This document shows positions 28,827 to 38,545 of a DNA stretch of 64,000 nt, one piece after another. A program made the translations under genes and the position numbers. Position 1 is the first letter of the stretch; every line of letters begins with the position of its first letter. The DNA is from Acidobacteriota bacterium (GTDB lineage: Bacteria > Acidobacteriota > Terriglobia > UBA7540), in assembly GCA_021787735.1 (NCBI GenBank), contig JAJYLL010000001.1:1-64000 (forward strand). The letters are read 5' to 3'. The notes beneath the pieces were generated by a model. That model searched no databases, was not told where the DNA came from, and saw nothing but the letters and a program-made list of their open reading frames with translations.

Positions 28827-29108
28827 TTCAGATATCGGGATATTGCCTGGCTGGCTTTATAACTTCGTGGGTCGATGGCACCGCTCAACGCATCAAAAAG
28901 ATCTGCTCTGCCTACTTATTGAGGCGGACCGTGTCGAACCCGCAAATTGAACTCGGGCTAACCAAAACACGGCCCATCCACGTACTGGCTATTGTCACCT
29001 ATCGCCACGCTTGATAACCTTTCTCGTGAGGCTGTCAATGTGCGAGCGAGGGGAATGATGGGGCGGGGATCCCGGGACCCAATTTCTCTTCAGAAGGAGT
29101 CGGACTCT

Positions 29109-30131
29109 ATGAGGCTTTGTGAAATTGCCAGGAGGCTAAACTGTACGCTGGAAGGCCCGCCGGAACTTGAGATTACGTCTGTTGCAGGGATTGAGGAAGC
29201 CGGTCCGACGGACCTGACTTTTCTGTCGAACCCGAAGTACCGGCGCAAGCTTCAGACGACCAAAGCTGCAGCCGTTATTCTGTCACTGCAGGATCCCGAT
29301 CCCGGACGCCCTGCTTTGCGCTCTGCCAACCCGTACCTGGATTTTGCGCGTGCACTGGAGCTCTTCTACGCTCCCGTCCCTCCCGAGCCTGGCATTCATC
29401 CGACCGCAGTTATCGCACCAGACGCAAAGCTTGGCCTCAATCCTTCGATTGGCCCATACGTTGTGATTGAGTCAGGTGTTGAGATTGGCGACGACTGTGT
29501 CATTAAGGGACATGTGATGATTTATAGGTGTGCCAAAATAGGACACCGTTTTTGCGCGCACTCTCATGTTGTTGTCCGCGAAAATGTGGAAATCGGCAAT
29601 GATGTTGTTCTTCAAAACGGCGCCATCATCGGCAGCGACGGCTTCGGGTTCGCCCGCCAGGCGGATGGTTCCTACTACAAGATCGTCCAGGCTGGGACAG
29701 TCATCGTTGAAGATGGTGTGGAAGTTCAAGCGAATGCCTGCATCGATCGCGCGACCATCGGCGTGACGAGGCTTCGCCGGGGCGCGAAGGTCGATAACCT
29801 TGTGCAGGTTGGCCACGCCTGCGATATTGGAGAGAACACGCTGCTCTGCGGGCAGGCCGGGCTAGCGGGCAGCAGCAAGGTGGGAAAAAACGTCATCCTG
29901 GCAGGACAGGTCGGGGTGGCTGGTCACCTGACGATCGGTGACAACGTAATTGCCACGGCGCAGACTGGAATACCCTCTGATGTCGAGTCCAACAAGGTCA
30001 TTTCCGGATATCCGGCCATGGACAATTCCCGCTGGCTGAAGTGCTCGGCGGCATATACGCGGCTTCCGGAAATCCATGCCGCAGTAAGGCCACATATCAA
30101 GCGGCCAAATACACCGGGCAAGAGCGAGTAA
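29109..30131 (+). CDS. lpxD: UDP-3-O-acylglucosamine N-acyltransferase
   Basis: Hexapeptide repeats, GSDGFGFARQADGSYYKI, GQAGLAGSSKVGKNV; start taken at MRLCEIARRL (29109). Confidence 0.9.
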   Translation: MRLCEIARRLNCTLEGPPELEITSVAGIEEAGPTDLTFLSNPKYRRKLQTTKAAAVILSLQDPDPGRPALRSANPYLDFARALELFYAPVPPEPGIHPTAVIAPDAKLGLNPSIGPYVVIESGVEIGDDCVIKGHVMIYRCAKIGHRFCAHSHVVVRENVEIGNDVVLQNGAIIGSDGFGFARQADGSYYKIVQAGTVIVEDGVEVQANACIDRATIGVTRLRRGAKVDNLVQVGHACDIGENTLLCGQAGLAGSSKVGKNVILAGQVGVAGHLTIGDNVIATAQTGIPSDVESNKVISGYPAMDNSRWLKCSAAYTRLPEIHAAVRPHIKRPNTPGKSE

Positions 30132-30189
30132 AGGGCAACCTGTCCGCCGCCTGAAGCATAATGCCATAGTAAAAAATTCTCATGTGGTC

Positions 30190-30918
30190 TCAGTCGGTAT
30201 TCGGTTCAATTGGCTGCTCCTCGGCTGAAAGTCCGGCCATGATTGCCTGTCGCACCTGCCCTGCTATTTTTGCACGGTCAGAGATATCACAGCCGGCGGT
30301 TGGCACTGCATCGTGAATCGTAATCCGAACCGGCCCAGGATAGATCTTGTAATCGCCCTTCCTCATGATCTTGCGCGTGCCCGAAACCGATATTGGAATG
30401 ATCGGCGCTCCGGCCTTGATTGCCATCACAAAAACCCCCTTTTTAAACGTCTGAAGCCGTCCGGTCTTGCTGCGTGTTCCTTCCGGGAAAGCCAGAAATG
30501 AATGGCCCGACTTCAGTGCCTCGACCGCCTGGTCCACAGCGTCAAATGCGCGTTCGCGATTGGTGCGATCAACAGGGATAGAGCCCCTCATGCGCATGCT
30601 TGTGCCCAGAACCGGCACGCGGAAAAATTCTTTCTTTGCCATGATGAGGACGGGGGGAAGAATGATTGCCACGGCTGGTGGATCACAGTTGCTCTGGTGG
30701 TTCGGCATAAACACGACGGCCTTGCCGGTGGGAATCTTTTCCCTGCCCGTGACACTGATTCTAACGCCAGCCATGAAAAGTGCTGCCTTCGCCCCGAAAA
30801 TTCCAACCGTGTAAAGTGCGTCGGTGCTTCCGCTGATGACACTCCAAAGGAGCAAAGGAGGACCCAATATCAGGATGAAGAATGCAACCACAACGTAGAC
30901 GGTAATTGCTCTGAGCAT
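30190..30918 (-). CDS. plsC: 1-acyl-sn-glycerol-3-phosphate acyltransferase
   Basis: NHQSNCDP (NHxxxxD) and FPEGTRSKTG motifs; start at MLRAITVYV, overlapping the upstream stop codon. Confidence 0.85.
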   Translation of the reverse strand: MLRAITVYVVVAFFILILGPPLLLWSVISGSTDALYTVGIFGAKAALFMAGVRISVTGREKIPTGKAVVFMPNHQSNCDPPAVAIILPPVLIMAKKEFFRVPVLGTSMRMRGSIPVDRTNRERAFDAVDQAVEALKSGHSFLAFPEGTRSKTGRLQTFKKGVFVMAIKAGAPIIPISVSGTRKIMRKGDYKIYPGPVRITIHDAVPTAGCDISDRAKIAGQVRQAIMAGLSAEEQPIEPNTD

Positions 30919-32762
30919 CAGTTCCCAGCCGCAGGGGTATCCACAGTTTCGCCCTTCAGCCAACCGCTGCGCACCGCGAGTTGATCCCGTGTCGGATATG
31001 CCAATTCTTCCACCTGATAGACGGGTGCGGGTTTTGATTCCAACCGAAACGCGATTTCCAGCGTCCTATTTCCCCGTTGCACCGTGAACTCGACCTTCTG
31101 GCCAGGCTTAAAATAGATCAATTCTCGGTCCGGGGTTACAGGCAACTTAACTCCGTTCATTCGGGCGAGGACGTCGCCGGGTTGAATTCCCGCCTTTTCC
31201 GCATTACTGCCAGGAACGACCGATTCCACGTGGACCTGCCCGATAAAGCTCTGAAGCGATTTGAATCCCAGGTCAGGGACTTCTTTGGTCCCTGTCTTCA
31301 GCGTCAGTCCGGCATAATTCAGGAATTTTGCATAATCAAGATCGCTCGTCCCATCGACACCTTTACGGAAGAATTCCCTGACAGGAAACGCCGGAGCGAG
31401 TTGTGAGATGATGCTTTCAAGATCGGCATCCGTAAAGAATCTCCCGCGCTTGGCAAAGTCCTGGTTGAGCCGCCGCATCAGATCGTCAAGGCTGTACCGG
31501 TTGCCGCTTGCATGTCGAATCCCCAGGTCGAGCAAATACCCGAGCAGCTCACCTTTGTTGTAATACGAAATGCTTCGCTGCGGACGGAAGTAATCGGGAT
31601 ACTTCTCGAGCCAGGCTTCGCGACCCGATTCTTCGGCGCTCTGGTAGAACCGTGCAGGACGTGACTGGAGATCGTTGATCGCCGCATCCAGGTGCGCGTA
31701 AAACTGCTTTTCCGTGATCAACCCGGCGCGCAGCAAGACCAGTTCCGCGTATGTGCTGGTGACCCCTTCCGAGAACCAAAGGTCGCTTGTGTCATTTCCG
31801 TGGATATAATCGATGGGTTCAAGCCCCTCGGGACGGATGCGCTTCACGTTCCAAAGGTGGAAGAATTCATGTGCGGTAATGTTTTCGAGGTTGTCAAACC
31901 CTGTTCGCATCTGGGCAGCCGGAATGCTGATGGCCGTTCCGTTCCGATGCTCCATGCCGCCTCCGCCCCGTGGGGGAAAGAAAAGCATGAATGTGTAACG
32001 CTTGAATGGAACATCTTGCATCAAGGCTGTTTCAGTGGCCGTAATTTTCTTGAAGAGATCAACCAACCGTTCTGGCGTATATAGGTCCTGGCCGCCGTCA
32101 ACGACAATTCGGTAAGCGGCACCTTTCTGAACATAGTCATATTCCTGAAAGTTCCCCGCCTCGGCGGGGCTATCCGCCAGTCGGTCGTAATCCAGGGCCT
32201 GAAATTCACCCGGCGCGGGTCCGCTATCCAGCATCGTTACAAGTTCCCAGCCTTCCGGCAACTGGAATTTCACACGCACAGGTCGCGTGCGGTCCTGCGG
32301 TAAATAAAAGAGCAGCAAGCCGAAATTCAGAAACGCGTGGTTGCTATCGAGGACCCCTGAGAAAACATTGTCCTGGTTTGCGTAAACCGAGTAATGAACT
32401 TCAAGGTCAGCGCATTGTTCTTCGCTTGCCCATGTATTGATGTCCACTCTCTGCAATGGCGCCGGCTTGCCTTGACATTCCGCGCGAACGTCCTGGACGT
32501 CGCGAACGAAATCACGAATCTGGTAGAGGTTGCTCCACGTTGGAAACTGGAATTCTGTTCCCCTTTCCGCTTGCGGGATGTCCATCGTGACGCCGACAAG
32601 GTGCGAAGCGGGGTTTTGCAAATCCAGCAGGTAGCGAACAGGAGGTTTTTGAGCGCGCGCGAAGCCAGCACTGAGAAGAAACAAGCTGATGATCGAAATT
32701 ATGGCAGAGAGCAAGCGATGCCGGCGAACTTTACTGTTCTTTAATGGCAAGATGAATTTCAT
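30918..32762 (-). CDS. M61 glycyl aminopeptidase-like protease with PDZ domain
   Basis: HEFFHLWNVKRIRPEGLEP (HExxHxW) and PDZ VVPGSNAEKAGIQPGDVLARMNG; start taken at MKFILPLK. Confidence 0.87.
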   Translation of the reverse strand: MKFILPLKNSKVRRHRLLSAIISIISLFLLSAGFARAQKPPVRYLLDLQNPASHLVGVTMDIPQAERGTEFQFPTWSNLYQIRDFVRDVQDVRAECQGKPAPLQRVDINTWASEEQCADLEVHYSVYANQDNVFSGVLDSNHAFLNFGLLLFYLPQDRTRPVRVKFQLPEGWELVTMLDSGPAPGEFQALDYDRLADSPAEAGNFQEYDYVQKGAAYRIVVDGGQDLYTPERLVDLFKKITATETALMQDVPFKRYTFMLFFPPRGGGGMEHRNGTAISIPAAQMRTGFDNLENITAHEFFHLWNVKRIRPEGLEPIDYIHGNDTSDLWFSEGVTSTYAELVLLRAGLITEKQFYAHLDAAINDLQSRPARFYQSAEESGREAWLEKYPDYFRPQRSISYYNKGELLGYLLDLGIRHASGNRYSLDDLMRRLNQDFAKRGRFFTDADLESIISQLAPAFPVREFFRKGVDGTSDLDYAKFLNYAGLTLKTGTKEVPDLGFKSLQSFIGQVHVESVVPGSNAEKAGIQPGDVLARMNGVKLPVTPDRELIYFKPGQKVEFTVQRGNRTLEIAFRLESKPAPVYQVEELAYPTRDQLAVRSGWLKGETVDTPAAGN

Positions 32763-32808
32763 GGATCGGCCCGAACGGTGCGAAACGGGAGTGCCCCCGA
32801 AATCAATT

Positions 32809-34188
32809 CTATACTCTACGCTCAGTTGGGCTTCTAAGGGAAGTCCACCAGTAAAGGACGGCACCGCAGAAAACCGTCATCAACCCAAGAAAGGATTCTC
32901 TGGGTCGAAGCTGGATGGTCGAAACCAGCATCCCGCAGCTTGCCACCAGGAAAACGGCCGGCACGAGCGGAAAGAATCGATCAACCGCAGGAAGTTTCCG
33001 CCAGTTAGTCCGCCTTCTCAATCGAAAGATTCCTGCCGTTGCCAGGGCCGCAAAAAGCACAAGCATGAAACCGATGTAATAAATCAGCTCTTCAAAAGTT
33101 CCTGTGATAATCATGGCGATGCTTGCGAATGTCTGGAACAGGACCGCAACTACCGGCGTCTGGAATCGCGGATGGACGTGCGCCGCTGCCCGGAAGAAAC
33201 ATCGGTCCTGGGCCATCGCGTAGTAAACTCGAGGTCCGACAATCACCATGGCGCTGATACACGAAAGCAGTCCTGCCGCCATCATGGCACTGAAAATCGC
33301 GCCCCCTTGTCCTGCGAATAGCGCTCGAGCCGCTTCAGAGCCGACTGGCAGTACGCCCTTCAACCTTTCAAGCGGGACCGCATAAATAAAGGCCACATTG
33401 CAGGCAAGATAGAACAAGATGACCAGACCTGTGCCGCCAATCAACGCCCTGGGGAGCGAGCGCGCGGGTGTCCGGATTTCTTCCGCGACATATGTTGCGG
33501 CGTTCCAGCCGCTGTAAGCAAACATGACAAAGGTCAGTGAAACGGCAAACTGCAAAGCAAGGTTGTGCGGTGAGGTCCGCACGGCCGGCACCGCGAAATT
33601 GTGCCAGTTTCCGTGGCCCACAACAAAACCGAGAGCCAGGAAGGCGGTCAATACCCCGATTTTCAGTAGGGTCAGCAGGTTCTGCAAGTTGGCCGCCGGA
33701 CGCAACCCCACAATGTTGATTGCAGCAAATACGATGACCACTCCGGCCGCAAGGAGTTGCCCGTTGCCCAGGTGAATCCAACTGACTCCTGAATTCAAGA
33801 GTGAGTCGGAAGATGACGGGGAGAGCGAAGGAAAGAAGTAGCTGAGGTAGGCGGCAAACGCCAGTCCGCCCGCCGCGATGGGCGCAGAAAAACCTGCAAA
33901 GAAGGAAACCCATCCGCTGACAAATCCCCACACGGGCCCCCAGGCTTCACGCAGGTAAACGTATTCACCGCCCGATCGAGGGAGATTGACACTCAGTTCG
34001 GCATAGACAAGACAACCTGCCAGAGCCACGATGCCTCCTACGGCCCAGGCGGCTAGAACCAGTGAACTGCGGCCCAGGTCAGCAGCCAGGAACCCGGTAG
34101 TGGTGAAAATGCCGGTTCCGATCATGTTCGCCACGACAAGTGTCATGGCGCTGAAGGTGGTCAGTTCCCGCTTGAGAGAGGAAGGCAT
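32809..34188 (-). CDS. APC-family amino acid permease
   Basis: MIGTGIFTTTGFLAADLG, LPRSGGEYVYLREAWG, multiple TM segments. Confidence 0.87.
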   Translation of the reverse strand: MPSSLKRELTTFSAMTLVVANMIGTGIFTTTGFLAADLGRSSLVLAAWAVGGIVALAGCLVYAELSVNLPRSGGEYVYLREAWGPVWGFVSGWVSFFAGFSAPIAAGGLAFAAYLSYFFPSLSPSSSDSLLNSGVSWIHLGNGQLLAAGVVIVFAAINIVGLRPAANLQNLLTLLKIGVLTAFLALGFVVGHGNWHNFAVPAVRTSPHNLALQFAVSLTFVMFAYSGWNAATYVAEEIRTPARSLPRALIGGTGLVILFYLACNVAFIYAVPLERLKGVLPVGSEAARALFAGQGGAIFSAMMAAGLLSCISAMVIVGPRVYYAMAQDRCFFRAAAHVHPRFQTPVVAVLFQTFASIAMIITGTFEELIYYIGFMLVLFAALATAGIFRLRRRTNWRKLPAVDRFFPLVPAVFLVASCGMLVSTIQLRPRESFLGLMTVFCGAVLYWWTSLRSPTERRV

Positions 34189-34275
34189 AGGAGAATTGTT
34201 CCCTGGAGACGGGCCCTTTCAAAGGTGGCAATGCCCAATCCGCCGGAATCTACCTGCAGCAACCCCGGCCAATCA

Positions 34276-34938
34276 CTAACGCGTGAAAACAAGAAAGTAC
34301 TGGTACTTCAGGAAATCGTATTCATGAAGCAGATGAAAACCTGCAGCTTCCGCCTCGCGAATCATCTCTTTTTGGGAAATTTTCATCTCTACCGGCGGGC
34401 CAACCGGAAGGGGTCGCTTGTGAAAATCAATGTCAACGAGCCGGCCGCCTGGCTTGAGTGCGCGCAACAGGAGCGGGTAATAGTTGGCGCGGTCCGAAAT
34501 ATGGTGAAGCGTGTCGCAGATGAAAATCAGGTCCACAGAATCCGGCTGGAGCTTAGGATCGTGCGGCTCTGCAAGCACAGTCTGAATATTTTTAAGGTTG
34601 TCCGCCTGAGCTTGTTTTGCAAGATAGTCCAGCATCTCGCGCGAAATATCCACGCCGTAAACTTTGCCGGAAGGTCCCACGGCCCGTGCAAAGCGCAATG
34701 TAAAATAGCCCGGACCGGCTCCCAGGTCTGCGACACGCTCGCCAGGCTTCAATGCAAGGGCCGCCATCACCCTTTCAGGCTGCTGCCACGCGCCGCGGCT
34801 CGATGCTTCGAGGGCGGCGATATAGCTGCTGGCGTCCTGCGGCGGATGATGCTGCTGATGTTCTGTCTGTGCCGCAAGGGGAGTTCCGGCGAGAATCGAA
34901 ATTGCTATCCACCACAATGCTTTTCGGAACCGGGTCAT
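34276..34938 (-). CDS. class I SAM-dependent methyltransferase with predicted signal peptide
   Basis: MTRFRKALWWIAISILAGTPLAAQ then VADLGAGPGYFTLRFARAVGPSGKVYGVDIS. Confidence 0.78.
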   Translation of the reverse strand: MTRFRKALWWIAISILAGTPLAAQTEHQQHHPPQDASSYIAALEASSRGAWQQPERVMAALALKPGERVADLGAGPGYFTLRFARAVGPSGKVYGVDISREMLDYLAKQAQADNLKNIQTVLAEPHDPKLQPDSVDLIFICDTLHHISDRANYYPLLLRALKPGGRLVDIDFHKRPLPVGPPVEMKISQKEMIREAEAAGFHLLHEYDFLKYQYFLVFTR

Positions 34939-35079
34939 GGGACCTCCTGATCAGCTGGCGCAGGCCATACACTTCTCTACATCTTTTCCAATTCAGTTAT
35001 GCCCATTATAACCTTGTCCATCCATGCCAAAGTTGTCAGTTTTTCACCACCTCTCAGTGCACTTCAATACTGCACAGCG

Positions 35080-35101
35080 CGCAGTGATCATTATCACTGC
35101 G
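35080..35101. promoter_or_regulatory. perfect 22-bp palindrome, CRP/FNR-type operator candidate
   Basis: CGCAGTGAT-CATT-ATCACTGCG; contains GTGAT-N4-ATCAC; lies between divergent genes. Confidence 0.5.
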
Positions 35102-35211
35102 GGGCGCAAACTAGGTCAGGATACTGGAATCAGATAACGGCTTGAGCGGCAAACTTCGGATCGGAAAAATCGAGTCGCGCGTGAGACTTAGGGATTAGTG
35201 CGAGGCCTCGG

Positions 35212-35979
35212 ATGTCCACAAAGCATGCCAAAAAGCCCGCAGTATGGTTGACTCTGGCCGGCGTCCTTATGCTTCCTGCTGACAGTAACGTCTGCCAAAA
35301 GCCGCCTCCGTCGCAAGTTTCCGAAAGATCTGGTAGCCAGGAACCACAGGCGTACCGCAAAGCACGGGAGGCCATGGTCCAGCAGCAGATTGCTGCGCGG
35401 GGCGTCCGTGACCAACGCGTGCTGCAAGCGATGCGCACAGTTCCGCGTCATCTGTTTGTGCCGCCGGGGATGCAACCCTTCTCTTACCTTGACACTCCAC
35501 TCCCGATCGGCTACGAACAGACAATCTCACAACCGTATATTGTTGGCTTCATGACGGAGGCGCTGGCGCTCAAATCCGGAGACCGTGTGCTGGAGGTTGG
35601 CACGGGATCAGGCTATCAGGCTGCAGTGCTTTCCGTGCTGGTTCGTGAAGTTTATTCCATTGAAATTGTTGAACCGCTGGCCAATCAATCTGCCGGGCGA
35701 CTGAAACAGCTTGGCTATGCCAATGTACAGGTTCGGGCCGGTGACGGCTATCGCGGCTGGCCCGATGCGGCCCCCTTCGATGGGATCATGGTTACAGCCG
35801 CTCCTGACCACATTCCCAAACCGCTCCTGGATCAACTGGCGGAGGGCGGTAGACTGGTTCTCCCCGTTGGGAAGGATTTTCAGGTGCTCACGCGGGTGAC
35901 CCGTACGGCGAAAGGATTCAAGAAAGAGAACCTCCTTCCCGTCCGCTTTGTTCCCATGACAGGCGAGGCTGAGAAATAA
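35212..35979 (+). CDS. pcm: protein-L-isoaspartate O-methyltransferase, N-terminal signal-like segment
   Basis: RHLFVPPGMQPFSYLDTPLPIGYEQTISQPYIVGFMTEAL, VLEVGTGSGYQAAVLS. Confidence 0.87.
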   Translation: MSTKHAKKPAVWLTLAGVLMLPADSNVCQKPPPSQVSERSGSQEPQAYRKAREAMVQQQIAARGVRDQRVLQAMRTVPRHLFVPPGMQPFSYLDTPLPIGYEQTISQPYIVGFMTEALALKSGDRVLEVGTGSGYQAAVLSVLVREVYSIEIVEPLANQSAGRLKQLGYANVQVRAGDGYRGWPDAAPFDGIMVTAAPDHIPKPLLDQLAEGGRLVLPVGKDFQVLTRVTRTAKGFKKENLLPVRFVPMTGEAEK

Positions 35980-36019
35980 TCTTTGCCACCAGAAAGGGGT
36001 CCATTCCCGAAAATCCCGA

Positions 36020-36892
36020 CTATCGCGGCGGAAAATAGATACCGTCTGTAATCAATTGCGCAGGGCCGGCAAGCAGGACTTCCTTATCCTCAGGCCACAT
36101 AACCTCAAGAGTTCCGGCCAGCGTGCGGACTTTCACAGCCCGCCGAGTGAAGCCATTCAAAATGCAAGCCACAACAGCGCCGCACGAACCGGTACCGGAA
36201 GACATGGTCTTCCCCACCCCGCGCTCCCAGTAACGGACTTCGATCTCTTTCTTTGAAATAACGCGGACGAACTCCACGTTCGTGCGATTCGGGAAAAGCG
36301 GATTGCGCTCAATTTCTTGACCAATTGCTTCCCATGGAATGCTCTCAAAATCTGCAACAATAATCGAGCAGTGCGGGTTGCCCATGGAGGTAACCGTTGC
36401 CGCCAGCACGCCGTGAGTTGAGCGGATCGGATAACCTATGACCGGCACCGGGTGTTTGCCTGCGATGAACGGGATTTTCTCAGGTTCGAGAATGGGCCTG
36501 CCCATGTTGACGCGGAAGCCCCAACTTCCCTGTTTTGCCTGAGCAGGCGCAGATGTCAGCTCGAGTATTTTTAGCCCCGATGCCGTTTCTACGCGGAGGC
36601 TCTTTCGCCTGGGATTTTCGCGCATTAAAAAAGCGCCCACGCATCGGATGCCATTCCCGGACATTTCTGCTTCGCTGCCATCGGCATTGAAGAATCGGAC
36701 GCGGGCTTGATTGGCTGTGCTGCGGGGCTTCGACACAGCAAGAAAGCCGTCACCGCCAACCCCCGTATGCCGTTCGCAAATGGACTGCGCAAGGGTGCTG
36801 AGGTCTTTGGAGAGGTTGCGACTGTTCGTGACGATAAAGTCGTTGCCCAAACCGTGAAATTTTGTGTAATTGAACTTTGGAGTTGTCGACAT
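36020..36892 (-). CDS. dapF: diaminopimelate epimerase
   Basis: FHGLGNDFIV, FFNADGSEAEMSGNGIRC, MGNPHCSIIV, ERGVGKTMSSGTGSCGA. Confidence 0.93.
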   Translation of the reverse strand: MSTTPKFNYTKFHGLGNDFIVTNSRNLSKDLSTLAQSICERHTGVGGDGFLAVSKPRSTANQARVRFFNADGSEAEMSGNGIRCVGAFLMRENPRRKSLRVETASGLKILELTSAPAQAKQGSWGFRVNMGRPILEPEKIPFIAGKHPVPVIGYPIRSTHGVLAATVTSMGNPHCSIIVADFESIPWEAIGQEIERNPLFPNRTNVEFVRVISKKEIEVRYWERGVGKTMSSGTGSCGAVVACILNGFTRRAVKVRTLAGTLEVMWPEDKEVLLAGPAQLITDGIYFPPR

Positions 36893-36949
36893 GGTTCGCC
36901 TTCCGCCTGTTAATTAAGAGTTCTGTGCCGGAGATAGTCTCGGGCGTGC

Positions 36950-38545
36950 TTATCCGCTTGTGCGGCGAAAAATCGTGATGCTCTGCTGTTGTGGGAAATC
37001 CCTGTGATACACGGGGGAAAAGTCTTTAAACGCCCCCGGGTAGGCGCGCATCAGGATGTCAACGGGATCGTTTTCGCCAGCGACAACCCAACCCACAAGT
37101 TTCTGTGCGCCATTTCGAAGCTGCCGCCAAAATTTCAGGTTGTTCGTGCACAGGATTTTCCGATAGTGAATGTCCAGTGTGGGAGCAACGCAGGGCCACT
37201 CGCCGGATTCCATCAGAATCCGTTGACCATCGTAATGCTGTCTGAAGAAACCGATCAATGCCTTGGTAGGCCCAGTGTTGCAGGGGGTGTTGAGAACCCC
37301 TTCCTTGACCACTGGAAGGTTGCGTGCACCGCCGGCCAGCATCCAGACATTTTGCGAGACGAGGGCAGCAAAACAAACTGCCAGCAGTCCTGAACGCCAA
37401 TGCTTTGAAAGTGACGGAGACATCACAAAAGAAGTCAACAGGGCGATTCCCGGCAGCAATTCAATCCCGTACCGCAAATTGTAATACGAATGCGGGAAGT
37501 ACGTGGGAACGTACAATGCCACGCCGGAACCTGCCATCGCTTGAATGTAGAACGGAAACAGTACGAGCAAGAGCAGCGTGGCGGCGCGCCGTGCGCGAAA
37601 GCGGCGCTCAACGATCCACATTAATAACCCAAGAAGCGCAATTATAAGCAGCCATGGACCCAGGATGATTTTTAGGTCTTCGAGGTAGTATCGAGCTGAT
37701 AACTCGATGCTGCCGTCGGTCGGGTAGCGGAAAGCTGTCGTTGCCACCTGGTAGGCATAAATCGCCTCCGCCGAATTCGGCCCGTTGTAGAACTCGAGTG
37801 GATTGCCATAGCTAACCGCCTCGTGAATCATCCAGAGCGCAGGGCCCGCGCCGGCGATTACAGAAAACAGCAGCGCGTTGCGCAGTCGGTGTCGCCAAGG
37901 CCTTTTGAAAGCCCAAAAAACGAAAAGCGCAGCAAACGGCAGAACGTACCAGGCGGAGTAGCGGGTCAGCGTGCCAAAGAAGGCCGCAACCCCCGCACCA
38001 ATCACGCAGAGCGTTCGGCCGCTCATCTGGTAACGGAGGAGGCCATAAACCATAAGAACGGCGAATAGAATCGCGAGGGGCTCCGTCATCGGAGTGCCGG
38101 CAAGATAGAACATGCTGGGGCAAAGCAGAAACGCGGAAAGCGTTAGGAAACCGGCTGCAACGCTTCCGTTCATTTCAAGGGCCAGCCGGAAAAGAAACCA
38201 GGCGCTCACCGCAAAGGCGGCCGTTGAGACCAGGCTGCCGGCCAGACCCGTCCGCCAAAGGTGGTCATTGATAGCCAGGGGCGCTGCCAGCCAATGGAAT
38301 AAGGGGAGCCAGACGTTGCCCAGCTCTGAAAAACCTGGCGTGAGAGAGTCAAAAACGCGCCGGGCACCCTCCATGTGTGCAAAGGTGTCGCCGTAGAGCT
38401 GCGTCAATCCGCAGGTGTAGAAAAAACGAAGGCTGCCAAAGGCCACTGCCAGAATCGCGGCCCAGACGGCCAGCGCGACTCCGGCAGGAAGGATTGGATT
38501 CGGCTGAAGCGGTGTAGAATCGGCGTAAGGCCGGTCAGACATCAA
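36950..38545 (-). CDS. polytopic membrane glycosyltransferase-like protein (ArnT/PMT-like)
   Basis: 531 aa, many TM helices, N-terminal acidic loop motif (YGDTFAHMEGARRVFD). Confidence 0.6.
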   Translation of the reverse strand: MMSDRPYADSTPLQPNPILPAGVALAVWAAILAVAFGSLRFFYTCGLTQLYGDTFAHMEGARRVFDSLTPGFSELGNVWLPLFHWLAAPLAINDHLWRTGLAGSLVSTAAFAVSAWFLFRLALEMNGSVAAGFLTLSAFLLCPSMFYLAGTPMTEPLAILFAVLMVYGLLRYQMSGRTLCVIGAGVAAFFGTLTRYSAWYVLPFAALFVFWAFKRPWRHRLRNALLFSVIAGAGPALWMIHEAVSYGNPLEFYNGPNSAEAIYAYQVATTAFRYPTDGSIELSARYYLEDLKIILGPWLLIIALLGLLMWIVERRFRARRAATLLLLVLFPFYIQAMAGSGVALYVPTYFPHSYYNLRYGIELLPGIALLTSFVMSPSLSKHWRSGLLAVCFAALVSQNVWMLAGGARNLPVVKEGVLNTPCNTGPTKALIGFFRQHYDGQRILMESGEWPCVAPTLDIHYRKILCTNNLKFWRQLRNGAQKLVGWVVAGENDPVDILMRAYPGAFKDFSPVYHRDFPQQQSITIFRRTSG

